Shown piece after piece: positions 16,499 through 25,532 of a DNA stretch of 64,000 nt. The stretch is from Jannaschia rubra (GTDB taxonomy: Bacteria; Pseudomonadota; Alphaproteobacteria; Rhodobacterales; Rhodobacteraceae): positions 102,032-166,031 of the forward strand of contig NZ_CXPG01000011.1 in NCBI RefSeq assembly GCF_001403735.1, in the 5' to 3' direction. A model generated the notes under the pieces. It was not told where the DNA came from. It searched no databases and worked only from the letters and a program-made list of their open reading frames with translations. A program made the translations under genes and the position numbers. Position 1 is the stretch's first letter; every line of letters starts with the position of its first letter.

Positions 16499-18214
16499 AT
16501 GAACACGAAATCAGCCCTGCTCTGCGCGGCCGCAAGTTTCGTCCTGGTGCCGGTGGCGAATGCCCAGGACCAGGAAGGCGAGCGCGGACGCGACGGCGAA
16601 GTCAGCATCATCTACTGGCAGGCGCCGTCCACCATGAACCCCTTCCTGTCGGGCGGAACCAAGGACATCGAGGCGGCGAGCCTCGTGCTGGAGCCGCTGG
16701 CCCGCTTCGACGAGACGGGAGAGATCCAGCCCTGGCTGGTAGAGGAGATCCCGACGCTGGAGAACGGCGGCATCTCGGAAGACCTGAAGTCGATCACCTG
16801 GAAGATCAAGCCGGGCATCCAGTGGTCCGACGGCACTCCCTTCACCAGCGCCGACGTCAAGTTCACCTATGAATACTGCACCGACCCCGAGGGCGGCTGC
16901 GCGCAGGCGTCGAAGTTCGAGCCGGTGGAGAGCGTGGACACGCCCGACGACCAGACGGTCGTGGTGAATTTCAAGGAACCGACGCCCAACCCCTATACCG
17001 CCTTCGTCGGCGGCGAGAGCCCGATCATCCAGAAGGCCCAGTTCGAGAATTGCACCGGGGCGGCCACCTCGACCTGCACCGAGCAGAACTTCAACCCCAT
17101 CGGCACCGGCCCCTATGTGGTGGACGAGTTCCGCACCAACGACGCGATTACCTTCTCGGCCAACCCCAACTACCGCGAGCCGAACAAGCCGGCCTTCGCC
17201 AAGGTCAACTTCAAGGGTGGCGGCGACGCGGAGGCCGCGGGCCGGGCAGTGCTGCAGACCGGCGAATACGATTATGCCTGGAACCTGCAACTGGCCCCCG
17301 AGGTCATCGCCCAGATGGAAGCGGCGGGACAGGGCACGCCGGTCGTGGGCTTCGGCACGCTGGTCGAGCGGATCGAGTTGAACCACACCAACCCCGACCC
17401 CGCGCTCGGCCCCGATGAGCGGTCGGTGGTGCGTCCCCACCCGTTCCTGCAGGACCCCGCCGTCTACAAGGCGCTGTCCATGGCGATCGACCGGCCCCTG
17501 CTGGTCGAGATCGGATACGGACAGGCGGGCCGCGTGACCTGCAACTACGTCCCCGCGCCTGATGCCTTCAATTCGACCGCGCTCGAATGTTCCGAGCAGG
17601 ACATCGAGGGCGCCAAGGCCCTGCTTGAGGAAGCGGGCTACGTCGACAGCGACGGCGATGGCGTGCGCGAAAAGGACGGGGTGGAGCTGAAGATGCTGTT
17701 CCAGACCTCGACCAACGCGGTGCGGCAGGACTTCCAGGCTCTCATCAAGGAGTGGTGGGAGGAGATCGGCTTCGAGGTCGAGCTTCGCAACGTGTCCGGC
17801 TCGGTCTTCTTCGGCGGAGACGCCGGGTCGCCCGACACCTTCCAGAAGTTCTATGCCGACGTCGAGATGTATGCCAACAACTTCGACGGCATCGATCCGC
17901 AGGCCTATCTGGGCCAGCTTCTGTGCGAGAACATTCCCGGCCCCGACACCCAGTGGCAGGGCGAGAATGTCCCCCGGTTCTGCAACGAGGAGTACGACAC
18001 TCTCTGGAACGAGCTGAGCGAGACGGCCGATCCCGCCGAGCGCCAGCGTCTGTCAAAGGAGCTGAACGACATGTTCGTGTCCACCGGAGGGCAGATCCCG
18101 CTGGTGCATCGCGGTCGTCTGTCGGCCCATGCCAACGACCTGGGCGGCATCAAGCTGAACGTCTGGGACAGCGAGCTGTGGAACATCGCCGACTGGTACC
18201 GCATCTCCGAATGA
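16499..18214 (+). CDS. Periplasmic peptide-type substrate-binding protein (SBP family 5)
   Basis: The 571-residue product starts at 16499 after GGAGAG and has a cleavable Sec signal (residues 1-22, cleavage likely after ANA). The mature chain has the family 5 solute-binding fold signature, with TWKIKPGIQWSDGTPFTSADV near residue 100 split here into WKIKPGIQWSDG and TSADVKFTYEY. A longer than usual chain and an acidic calcium-binding-like loop (DSDGDGVREKDG near residue 382) are visible. The ligand is not known. Peptides are the default, but family members also bind opines, nickel or sugars. Confidence 0.92.
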   Translation: MNTKSALLCAAASFVLVPVANAQDQEGERGRDGEVSIIYWQAPSTMNPFLSGGTKDIEAASLVLEPLARFDETGEIQPWLVEEIPTLENGGISEDLKSITWKIKPGIQWSDGTPFTSADVKFTYEYCTDPEGGCAQASKFEPVESVDTPDDQTVVVNFKEPTPNPYTAFVGGESPIIQKAQFENCTGAATSTCTEQNFNPIGTGPYVVDEFRTNDAITFSANPNYREPNKPAFAKVNFKGGGDAEAAGRAVLQTGEYDYAWNLQLAPEVIAQMEAAGQGTPVVGFGTLVERIELNHTNPDPALGPDERSVVRPHPFLQDPAVYKALSMAIDRPLLVEIGYGQAGRVTCNYVPAPDAFNSTALECSEQDIEGAKALLEEAGYVDSDGDGVREKDGVELKMLFQTSTNAVRQDFQALIKEWWEEIGFEVELRNVSGSVFFGGDAGSPDTFQKFYADVEMYANNFDGIDPQAYLGQLLCENIPGPDTQWQGENVPRFCNEEYDTLWNELSETADPAERQRLSKELNDMFVSTGGQIPLVHRGRLSAHANDLGGIKLNVWDSELWNIADWYRISE

Positions 18215-18278
18215 TCCTGCACGGGGCGGGCGTCGATGCCCGCCCCGGCACACCCGATGACATGAACCGAGACGTCGC

Positions 18279-19286
18279 ATGCTGACATTCACCTTCAGAC
18301 GGCTGATCTTCGCGATCCCGACGCTTCTGTTCATCGCATTGGTGATCTTCCTGCTGCTGGAACTCGCACCCGGCGACCCGATGGCTAACGTCCCCCTGAC
18401 CGTCCCGCCCGAGGTGAAGGAGCAGATGCGCCAGGCGCTCGGCCTGGGGGAACCCGCGCCCATCCGCTTCTGGAAGTGGATCGTGCAGTTCTTCTGGATC
18501 GAGCCGCTCAACATCTTCGACCACCTCTTCGGCACGGGCTTCGCCGAGGGCAAGCTGCGCATCATCAGCTGGCAGAACCGCGCGCCCGTCTTCATCGTCA
18601 TCGCCGAACGCATCCCCCAGACGCTGTGGGTGGTGGGCACGGCCTATGTCGTGGCCATCCTGATCGCCATTCCGGTGGGCATCTATTCGGCTTACCGCCA
18701 GTATTCGATCTTCGACCAGGCGGGCACCTTCGTCACCATGATCGGGTTTTCAGTGCCGCCGTTCTTTTCCGGCGTGCTGGTCATCGTGATCTTCGCGGTG
18801 CAGCTTCGATGGTTCCCCTCAATCTACGACACGACGCACGTCGTGGACGACTGGGACGCCTTCGTCTTCCAGCTTCGGCAGATGTTCCTGCCGGTGATGG
18901 TGCTGGCGCTGCAGATCACGTCGCAACTGTCGCGATTCATGCGGGCGTCGATGCTCGACAACCTCGGGCAGGACTACGTCCGCACGGCGCGCGCCAAGGG
19001 CCTGCGGGAGCGGTCTGTCGTGATGATCCACGTCCTTCGCAACTCGATGATCCCGGTGGTCACGGTCATCGCCCTTGGCATCCCGCAGGTGTTCGGTGGC
19101 GCCATCATCACCGAGCAGGTGTTCAAGGTGAACGGCATCGGCCAGCTTCTGATCACCGCGATCCAGGCGAACGACCTGCCGATGGTGCAGACGCTGACCT
19201 TCATCTTCGCGGTGCTGATCGTGCTGTTCAACCTGATCGCGGATGTGCTCTACGGCATCCTCGACCCGAGGATCCGCTATGAGTGA
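18279..19286 (+). CDS. Peptide-type ABC transporter permease (OppB/DppB-like)
   Basis: The 335-residue integral membrane protein begins with the typical MLTFTFRRLIFAIPTLLFI first helix and has about six membrane segments. The family motif between helices 1 and 2 (ELAPGDP) is clear, as is the EAA-like loop near RTARAKGLRERSVV that docks on the ATPases. It is 64 bp after the binding protein gene and overlaps the next permease by 8 bp. A spacer of about 60 residues after residue 50 containing IRFWKWIVQFFWIEPLNIFD is longer than in DppB, a feature seen in several marine homologues. Confidence 0.92.
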   Translation: MLTFTFRRLIFAIPTLLFIALVIFLLLELAPGDPMANVPLTVPPEVKEQMRQALGLGEPAPIRFWKWIVQFFWIEPLNIFDHLFGTGFAEGKLRIISWQNRAPVFIVIAERIPQTLWVVGTAYVVAILIAIPVGIYSAYRQYSIFDQAGTFVTMIGFSVPPFFSGVLVIVIFAVQLRWFPSIYDTTHVVDDWDAFVFQLRQMFLPVMVLALQITSQLSRFMRASMLDNLGQDYVRTARAKGLRERSVVMIHVLRNSMIPVVTVIALGIPQVFGGAIITEQVFKVNGIGQLLITAIQANDLPMVQTLTFIFAVLIVLFNLIADVLYGILDPRIRYE

Positions 19287-20265
19287 CGCGCGCGACCCGA
19301 GATCCCCCATCGGTGCGGAGGACGAGGGCGTCGTCGCCGCCTCCGCCGCCGTCATGGGGGCCGAGCCGGTGCTGCTGTCGACCGGCGCACGCAGCCAGTG
19401 GCTCGACGTCTGGGACCAGTTCAAGACCCACAAGGGGGCCTTGATCGGTGCGGCGATCTTCCTTGCCATCGTGGCGGTCGTGGCCCTCGGCCCGTTGGTC
19501 TGGGACCCGGAGTTGGGCATCAAGTCCAACATCCGCGCCCGGAACGAGGGCATGAGCCTGGCCCATCCCTTCGGCACCGATCAGCTCGGCCGCGACATCT
19601 TCGCCCGGATGATGGCCGGGGGGCGGGTGTCCCTCGCCGTGGGGCTGACGGCGATGTTCCTCAGCGTCGTGATCGGCACCCTGATCGGCGTGCTGGCCGG
19701 GTACTTCCGCGCGCTCGACGGGGCGCTCATGCGGTTCACCGACCTGTTCCTGGCATTGCCCCTGCTGCCGCTTCTGCTGGTCATGGTGCTTTTGTTCCGC
19801 GAGCCGCTGACGGCCGTCTTCGGGGTCGAGACGGGGATCTTCCTTCTGATCGTATCGGCCATCGGCATCACGTCCTGGATGCAGACCGCCCGCATCGTGC
19901 GCGGTGAGGTCCTGGCCCTAAAGGAGAGGGAGTTCGTGCTGGCCGCCCGGTCCATCGGCACGCCTTCGCGCCGGGTCATCACGCGCCACGTCCTGCCCAA
20001 CGTCCTGTCGCCAATCATGGTGTCGGCCACGCTGGGCATCGCCACCGCGATCATCACCGAATCCGCCCTGTCGTTCCTGGGCCTCGGGTTCCCGCCTGAC
20101 TTTCCGACCTGGGGCCGCCTGCTGAACGACGGCGTGCCCTATCTGGAGCAATATCCCGAGCGTGTGTTCTGGCCCGGTATCGCCATCTCGCTCGTGGTGC
20201 TGTCGATCAACTACGTGGGCGACGGATTGCGTGACGCGCTGGACCCCCGCATCCGGGGCCGCTGA
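19279..20265 (+). CDS. Peptide-type ABC transporter permease (OppC/DppC-like)
   Basis: The 328-residue protein starts at ATG 19279 inside the end of the preceding permease gene. The N-terminal cytosolic tail (about 50 residues) is followed by a first membrane helix GALIGAAIFLAIVAVVAL and the family motif HPFGTDQLGRDIFARM. Further helices and the EAA loop (LAARSIGTPSRRVITRHVLPN) complete the permease. It forms the heterodimeric channel with the preceding gene. The operon ends here, 4 bp before a convergent gene, with no clear hairpin terminator. Confidence 0.92.
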   Translation: MSDARDPRSPIGAEDEGVVAASAAVMGAEPVLLSTGARSQWLDVWDQFKTHKGALIGAAIFLAIVAVVALGPLVWDPELGIKSNIRARNEGMSLAHPFGTDQLGRDIFARMMAGGRVSLAVGLTAMFLSVVIGTLIGVLAGYFRALDGALMRFTDLFLALPLLPLLLVMVLLFREPLTAVFGVETGIFLLIVSAIGITSWMQTARIVRGEVLALKEREFVLAARSIGTPSRRVITRHVLPNVLSPIMVSATLGIATAIITESALSFLGLGFPPDFPTWGRLLNDGVPYLEQYPERVFWPGIAISLVVLSINYVGDGLRDALDPRIRGR

Positions 20266-20269
20266 ACCG

Positions 20270-20698
20270 TCAGCCGTCCCTGGCCAGCGCGTCGATCTGC
20301 TCGCGCAGCCCGTCGAGAGCGTACCCCACCTGCGCCGTGGCCCGCAGGATGTCGTCCGTCGGCATTCGCCCCGCCATCGCCAGCGCCCAGAGGATCGCGG
20401 AGCGCGTTCCGGCCGCGCAATAGGCCAGTACCTTGCCGTCGGCGCCGTCGATGGCATCGGCCTGCTCGTCGACCGTCTGGGTCGAAAGCCGCGGCATGGT
20501 GACGGGGTTGTAGACGAAGGCGATCCCGGCCTCCTCGGCCGCCTTCTGCATGGCGGCAGCCTGAAGGTGGGCGGGCACCTCGGCGTCGGGACGGTTGCAG
20601 ATGATGGTTGTCACGCCACCCTGTGCCAGCCGGGCCATGTCGGCGGGGTCGATCTGGGGGGCGACGGTCACGGTCTCGTCGAGGGGGCGCAGGTCCAT
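20270..20698 (-). CDS. DUF442 / TIGR01244 phosphatase-like protein
   Basis: The 142-residue protein matches the beta-lactamase-hydrolase-like (Blh) phosphatase family. It has a dual-specificity-phosphatase-like fold with the active-site signature CAAGTRS (C-x2-G-x-R-S) in YCAAGTRSAILWALA near residue 100. An N-terminal motif QIDPADMARLAQGGVTTIICN is also typical. Members next to persulfide dioxygenases are proposed to act in sulfide metabolism, but no such gene is adjacent here. The start at 20698 is preferred over one 25 codons upstream whose leader is Arg/His-rich and not conserved-looking. The ribosome binding site is weak. Confidence 0.85.
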   Translation of the reverse strand: MDLRPLDETVTVAPQIDPADMARLAQGGVTTIICNRPDAEVPAHLQAAAMQKAAEEAGIAFVYNPVTMPRLSTQTVDEQADAIDGADGKVLAYCAAGTRSAILWALAMAGRMPTDDILRATAQVGYALDGLREQIDALARDG

Positions 20699-20838
20699 GG
20701 GGCATCTCGGGTTGTGGCGGTGCGGGGACGGAGCATGCCTCCGCTCCGGTCCAAGGTAAAGGTGGGCCTCCAAAGCCTTGCGCCCCCCGGCGCCGCGGCC
20801 CTAGATGGCGCCATGACAGCTTTGTGTGGGAGTGACGC

Positions 20839-22728
20839 ATGGCCTGGAAGATCCAATACGACCACGCCAGGACGGACCCGGAGGGGTTCTGGATGGAACA
20901 GGCCCGCGCCATCGACTGGGACCGGATGCCGTCGAAGGCGCTGCACGACCTGGGCGGGCCGGTGCCGGAATGGTATGCCGACGGCCTGGTGAACGGATGC
21001 CACAACGCCGTGGACCGCCACGTCGAAGCGGGGCACGGCGACCGGGTCGCCATCATCCACGACAGCCCGGTGACCGGATCGGTCACGCGCATCACCTACG
21101 CCGAACTTCGGGACCGCGTCGCCCGGCTGGCGGGCGCGCTGGCTGCCAGGGGCGTGACCAAGGGCGACCGCGTCATCGTCTACATGCCCATGGTCCCCGA
21201 AGCGCTGGAGGCGATGCTGGCCTGCGCACGCATCGGCGCCATCCATTCCGTCGTCTTCGGCGGCTTCGCGGCGGGCGAACTGGCCGTCAGGATCGACGAT
21301 GCGAAGCCCAAGGCCATCCTCGCCGCCTCCTGCGGGATCGAGGGGCAGCGGGTCGTGCCCTACAAGCCGCTGCTCGACGGCGCCGTGGACATGGCCGCGC
21401 ACAAGCCCGACTTCTGCGTCGTCCTGCAACGCGACGCGGGGCGGGCCGACATGGGACCGCTCGACATCGACTGGGACGATTTCGTGCGGGATGCGGAACC
21501 CGCGGACTGCGTCCCGGTCGAGGGAAACCACCCGGCCTACATCCTCTATACCTCCGGTACGACCGGGGCGCCCAAGGGCGTCGTGCGGCCCACGGGGGGG
21601 CATCTGGTCGCGCTCGACTGGTCGATGACGAACATCTACGATGTCGCACCGGGCGAGGTGTTCTGGGCCGCCTCCGACGTGGGATGGGTCGTGGGCCACA
21701 GCTACATCTGCTATGCCCCGCTCATCCACGGCTGCACCACCGTCGTGTTCGAGGGCAAGCCCATCGGCACCCCGGACGCCAGCACCTTCTGGCGCGTCAT
21801 GGCCGACCACAAGGTCGCCGTCTTCTTCACCGCTCCCACGGCGTTCCGCGCCGTCAAGCGGGAGGACCCGGAGGCCCGGCTGATGGAAGGCCACGATCTG
21901 AGCGCCCTTCGCACGATCTTCCTTGCCGGCGAGCGTGCCGACGCCGACATCATCGACTGGGTCGCCCGCGTCACCGGCAAGCCCGTCATCGACCACTGGT
22001 GGCAGACGGAAACCGGTTCCGCCATCGCCGCGAACCCCGTGGGCCTCGGCGCGCTGCCGGTCAAGATCGGCTCGCCCGCCGTGCCTATGCCGGGCTATGA
22101 GATCCATGTGCTCGACGAAGCTGGGCACGAGGTCCCCCCCGGCACGCTCGGCTCCGTCGCGATCTGCCTGCCGCTGCCGCCGGGAACCCTGCCGGGCCTG
22201 TGGAACGCGCAGGACCGGTTCCGCAAATCCTATCTCGATGCTTTCCCCGGCTACTACGAGACCGGCGACGCGGGCATGATCGACGAGGACGGATATCTCT
22301 GGATCATGGCGCGCACCGACGACGTCATCAACGTCGCGGGCCATCGCCTGTCCACCGGCGCGATGGAGGAGGTTCTGGCGAGCCACCCGGACATCGCCGA
22401 ATGTGCCGTGATCGGCGTGGCCGACGATCTGAAGGGGCAGGTGCCGCTGGGCTTCATGTGCCTGACCAAGGGCGTATCCCGCCCGGAGGAGGAGGTGCTG
22501 TCCGAATGCGTCCGGCTGGTGCGCGACCGCATCGGCCCCGTGGCGGCGTTCAAGCTGGGCTGCGTGGTCGACCGCCTGCCCAAGACGCGGTCGGGCAAGA
22601 TCCTGCGGGCGACGATGGGCAGCATCGCCGACGGCCGCGACTGGAAGATGCCCGCGACCATCGACGACCCCGCCATCCTGGACGAGATCGCTGCGGCACT
22701 GGCCCGGATCGGATACCCGAAGGGATGA
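20839..22728 (+). CDS. prpE: Propionate--CoA ligase / acyl-CoA synthetase
   Basis: The 629-residue AMP-forming enzyme activates propionate (or acetate and other short acids) to the CoA thioester. It shows the adenylation signature YTSGTTGAPKGV near residue 236, the HWWQTETGS motif near residue 385 and the C-terminal catalytic Lys motif TRSGKILR near residue 580. The N-terminus with DPEGFWMEQA is typical of PrpE. The last codons overlap the start of a hybrid sensor kinase gene (ATGA), so the two are cotranslated, which is unusual. No methylcitrate-cycle genes are adjacent. Confidence 0.92.
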   Translation: MAWKIQYDHARTDPEGFWMEQARAIDWDRMPSKALHDLGGPVPEWYADGLVNGCHNAVDRHVEAGHGDRVAIIHDSPVTGSVTRITYAELRDRVARLAGALAARGVTKGDRVIVYMPMVPEALEAMLACARIGAIHSVVFGGFAAGELAVRIDDAKPKAILAASCGIEGQRVVPYKPLLDGAVDMAAHKPDFCVVLQRDAGRADMGPLDIDWDDFVRDAEPADCVPVEGNHPAYILYTSGTTGAPKGVVRPTGGHLVALDWSMTNIYDVAPGEVFWAASDVGWVVGHSYICYAPLIHGCTTVVFEGKPIGTPDASTFWRVMADHKVAVFFTAPTAFRAVKREDPEARLMEGHDLSALRTIFLAGERADADIIDWVARVTGKPVIDHWWQTETGSAIAANPVGLGALPVKIGSPAVPMPGYEIHVLDEAGHEVPPGTLGSVAICLPLPPGTLPGLWNAQDRFRKSYLDAFPGYYETGDAGMIDEDGYLWIMARTDDVINVAGHRLSTGAMEEVLASHPDIAECAVIGVADDLKGQVPLGFMCLTKGVSRPEEEVLSECVRLVRDRIGPVAAFKLGCVVDRLPKTRSGKILRATMGSIADGRDWKMPATIDDPAILDEIAAALARIGYPKG

Positions 22729-24206
22729 CCGACGACGGCGGCGGAACCCTTCGGACCGACGCCCCCGCGCCCGACGGGATGCAACTGCTCGGCCACGACA
22801 TCCGCTCGGCGGTGTCGGACGTCATCGGCGGGCTGCGCCTGATGGACCGCGACACCCTGCCGCCCGACTCGCGCGCGCAGTTCGACCGGGTGCATGCGGC
22901 ATCGGAGCTGCTCGCCCGACTGGTGGAGGAGCTTCTGGACGGCACGCCGCGCGACACGGCGGGGCCGGTGGGCAACCTGAACCTGCGCCGGTTCCTGGAC
23001 GATGAGCTTCGCCGCTGGCACGGCGCCGCGCAGGGCACCGGCACCGGCGTCACGCTCGACCGCGCCGCCGACCTGCCCGAGATCGTGCAGCTCAACCTTC
23101 TGCACCTGCGCCGGATCGTGGCGAACCTGATGGGCAACGCCCTTCGCCACGCCGAAGGGGGCCGCGTCACGCTGGGCGCGGAGTTGGCCGGCGATGGCGC
23201 GCTGTCGATCCGGGTGACGGACAACGGCCGAGGGTTTCCGCCCGACCTTCTGCCCGACCTGTTCAAGCCTGCGATCCGCGGCGACGATGGCATACCGGGG
23301 ACCGGAATGGGCCTGCACATCGCTTCCGCCCATGCGGAGGCCATCGGCGGCACCCTGGATGCCCGCAACGGCCCGCACGGCGGCGCGCAGGTGACGCTGA
23401 CCATTCCGCGCGACGTCTGGCTGCGCCCGGAGGAGCCGGAGGGCGGGCTGCCCGACCTGGGCGGCGCGCGCATCCTGGTGGCCGACGACAGCCGGGCCAA
23501 CCTGTTGCTGGTGCGCGCCATGCTGACCCGGCTGGGCGCGGAATGCGAGACGGCGCGCGACGGGATCGAGGCGCTGAACTGGCTCGCGCGCGAACGCTTC
23601 GACCTGGCGCTCATCGACATCGAGATGCCGTCGCTGGGCGGGATCGAGGTACTTCGCTCCGAACGCCTGCGGCAGGCGCGGGGCATCGCGCCGCCCACGT
23701 CCATGGTTGCGATGACGGCCTATGTCCTGCGCGATAACCGCGACGTCATCTTCGATGCGGGGGCCGACGGGATCCTGGCGAAGCCTCTGGGCTCGATCGA
23801 GGATTTCGGCAAGGCGATCCGGCATTACCTGGACCTCGCGCCCGATGCGGCGGCCTGGACGCCCGACACCGCCCCCGCGCTGTCCGCCGTGACCCTCGCG
23901 GAGCTGATGCGCGCTGCCGGACCGGAGTTCGAAGGCCAGCTTCTGGACCGCCTTCGTGAAGACCTGGAGATGGTGGCGCGCAATTTGAAGGACGCGGTGG
24001 CCGACGCGGACCTCGCCGCGATCCTCAGCCAGACCCATATCCTGCTGTCGCTGTCGAGTGCCGTAGGCGCCCTTCCCACGCAGGAGGCCGCCCGCCGTCT
24101 GAACCATGCCGCGTCACGCGAAGATCCGGAGGCGCTCCGCGCGGCGAGCCGGCTCTGCCTGTCGCGGCTGGCCCAGCTTCGCAGCGACCTCGACGCCGCG
24201 CATTAG
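22725..24206 (+). CDS. Soluble hybrid histidine kinase with receiver and Hpt-like domain
   Basis: The 493-residue protein has no membrane segment. In order: a short dimerisation/phosphoacceptor helix with H24 in LLGHDIRSA, a HATPase_c domain (N box NLMGNALRH near 134, G1 VTDNGRGFPPDL, G2 GTGMGLHIA), a receiver domain (ILVADDSRANLLL from about 249, Asp near 298 in LIDIEMP) and a C-terminal Hpt-like helix bundle with H438 in THILLSLSSAVGA. There is no visible input domain in front of the His box. All four phosphorelay modules thus sit in one cytosolic protein. Coupling to prpE (ATGA) suggests a signal related to short-chain acyl metabolism, but this is inference. The convergent next gene overlaps its last bases. 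Confidence 0.85.
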   Translation: MTDDGGGTLRTDAPAPDGMQLLGHDIRSAVSDVIGGLRLMDRDTLPPDSRAQFDRVHAASELLARLVEELLDGTPRDTAGPVGNLNLRRFLDDELRRWHGAAQGTGTGVTLDRAADLPEIVQLNLLHLRRIVANLMGNALRHAEGGRVTLGAELAGDGALSIRVTDNGRGFPPDLLPDLFKPAIRGDDGIPGTGMGLHIASAHAEAIGGTLDARNGPHGGAQVTLTIPRDVWLRPEEPEGGLPDLGGARILVADDSRANLLLVRAMLTRLGAECETARDGIEALNWLARERFDLALIDIEMPSLGGIEVLRSERLRQARGIAPPTSMVAMTAYVLRDNRDVIFDAGADGILAKPLGSIEDFGKAIRHYLDLAPDAAAWTPDTAPALSAVTLAELMRAAGPEFEGQLLDRLREDLEMVARNLKDAVADADLAAILSQTHILLSLSSAVGALPTQEAARRLNHAASREDPEALRAASRLCLSRLAQLRSDLDAAH

Positions 24207-25426
24207 GCCGCGCCGTCCAGCAGGACCGTCTCGACCTTCGCGCCGGCTTCCAGCGTCCGGTGGACGGGGCAGCGGTCCGCAATTTCGAGCAGCCGGGCCC
24301 GCTGCGCGTCATCCAGCGTGCCGGTGAGCGTGATCTCGCGGCGGAAGCGGTCGATGCGTTCGGTGCCGGGCGAGGGCGCGTCCTGCGCGTGCATCCGGTC
24401 GTGGGTCACGTCGACGGACACGCCGTCGAGCGGCCACCCCTTGCGCCGTGCATACATCCTGAGCGTCATCGTCGTGCAGGCGCCCAGCCCTGCGGCAAGC
24501 AGTTGATAGGGCGACAACCCCCGGTCGGTTCCGCCATAGGTGGCAGGCTCGTCCGCGATGAGATGATGTTTGCCGCCCGCGACGATGTCCTGGGCGAAGC
24601 CCTCGGGGTCGATCTCGGTCACGCGGGTCACCCCCTCCGGCGCGCCCACGGGCGGGGCGGGACGACGCATGTCGAGGTAGCGCGTGGCCCAGGCGGCAAT
24701 GACGTCGGCGGCATAATCCGCGTCCTGCGGGCGCGAGATGAGGTGGTCGGCGTCGTCGAGCGTCACGAAGCTTTTCGGATGGCGGGCGGCCATGAAGATG
24801 CGCGTCGCGTTGTCGATACCCACGATTTCGTCACGCGGACCGTGCAGCACGAGAAGCGCGGGCTTCAGCGCCCCGATGGCCTTGGCCAGCCCGACGCCGG
24901 AGATATCCTCGACAAAGCCGCGACCCACGCGGAACGACTGCCCGCCCAGCGTCACCTCGCCCACGCCGTCGCGGACGATGGCGTCGAGCGCGCCGCCGAA
25001 ATGCCGGGTGACGTGCTCGGGGTCGAAGGGCGCGCCGATGGTGGCCACCGCCTTGACCGAGGCGATGCCGCCCGCGGCGAGCAGGACGGCCGCGCCGCCG
25101 AGGCTGTGCCCGACCAGAAGGGCGGGCGGCATCCCGCGCCCCTCCAGCGCCCGCGCGGCAGCGGCGATGTCCCCGACGTTGGAGGTGAAGGAGGTATTCT
25201 CGAACTCGCCTTCCGAATGGCCCAGGCCGGTGAAATCGAAGCGCAGGACCGCGATCCCCAGCCCGGCCAGACGCGCGCTGATACGACGCGCGGCGGCGAT
25301 GTCCTTGCCGCAGGTGAAGCAATGCGCGAACAGCGCGGTCGCGACATGGGGCCCGTCGGGCAGGTCGAGACGCGCGCTGAGATCGCTGCCGTCGTGTCCG
25401 GCGAATGTCATCCGTTCGGTCTTCAT
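24203..25426 (-). CDS. Fusion protein: alpha/beta hydrolase plus OsmC-like domain
   Basis: The 407-residue protein combines two enzymes. Residues 1-255 are an alpha/beta hydrolase with nucleophile elbow GHSLGGAA near residue 107, an acid Asp in PRDEIVG and a His in DADHLIS. Residues 270-407 are an OsmC/Ohr-type domain with the redox Cys pair in GLGACTTMTLRMYA and DRCPVHRTL. OsmC-type domains reduce organic hydroperoxides. This fusion is known in many proteobacteria, and its combined role is not settled. AAGGGG lies 6 nt upstream of the start codon. Its stop overlaps that of the hybrid kinase. Confidence 0.9.
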   Translation of the reverse strand: MKTERMTFAGHDGSDLSARLDLPDGPHVATALFAHCFTCGKDIAAARRISARLAGLGIAVLRFDFTGLGHSEGEFENTSFTSNVGDIAAAARALEGRGMPPALLVGHSLGGAAVLLAAGGIASVKAVATIGAPFDPEHVTRHFGGALDAIVRDGVGEVTLGGQSFRVGRGFVEDISGVGLAKAIGALKPALLVLHGPRDEIVGIDNATRIFMAARHPKSFVTLDDADHLISRPQDADYAADVIAAWATRYLDMRRPAPPVGAPEGVTRVTEIDPEGFAQDIVAGGKHHLIADEPATYGGTDRGLSPYQLLAAGLGACTTMTLRMYARRKGWPLDGVSVDVTHDRMHAQDAPSPGTERIDRFRREITLTGTLDDAQRARLLEIADRCPVHRTLEAGAKVETVLLDGAA

Positions 25427-25532
25427 GGCGCACCCCTTCTGTCGATACCAGAGTGGCCCCCCGGCACGGCCGCAACAAGGCCGGTCGCAACCGCGTCACG
25501 CCCCCGTGACGACGCGCGAGGGGCGCGCACGG

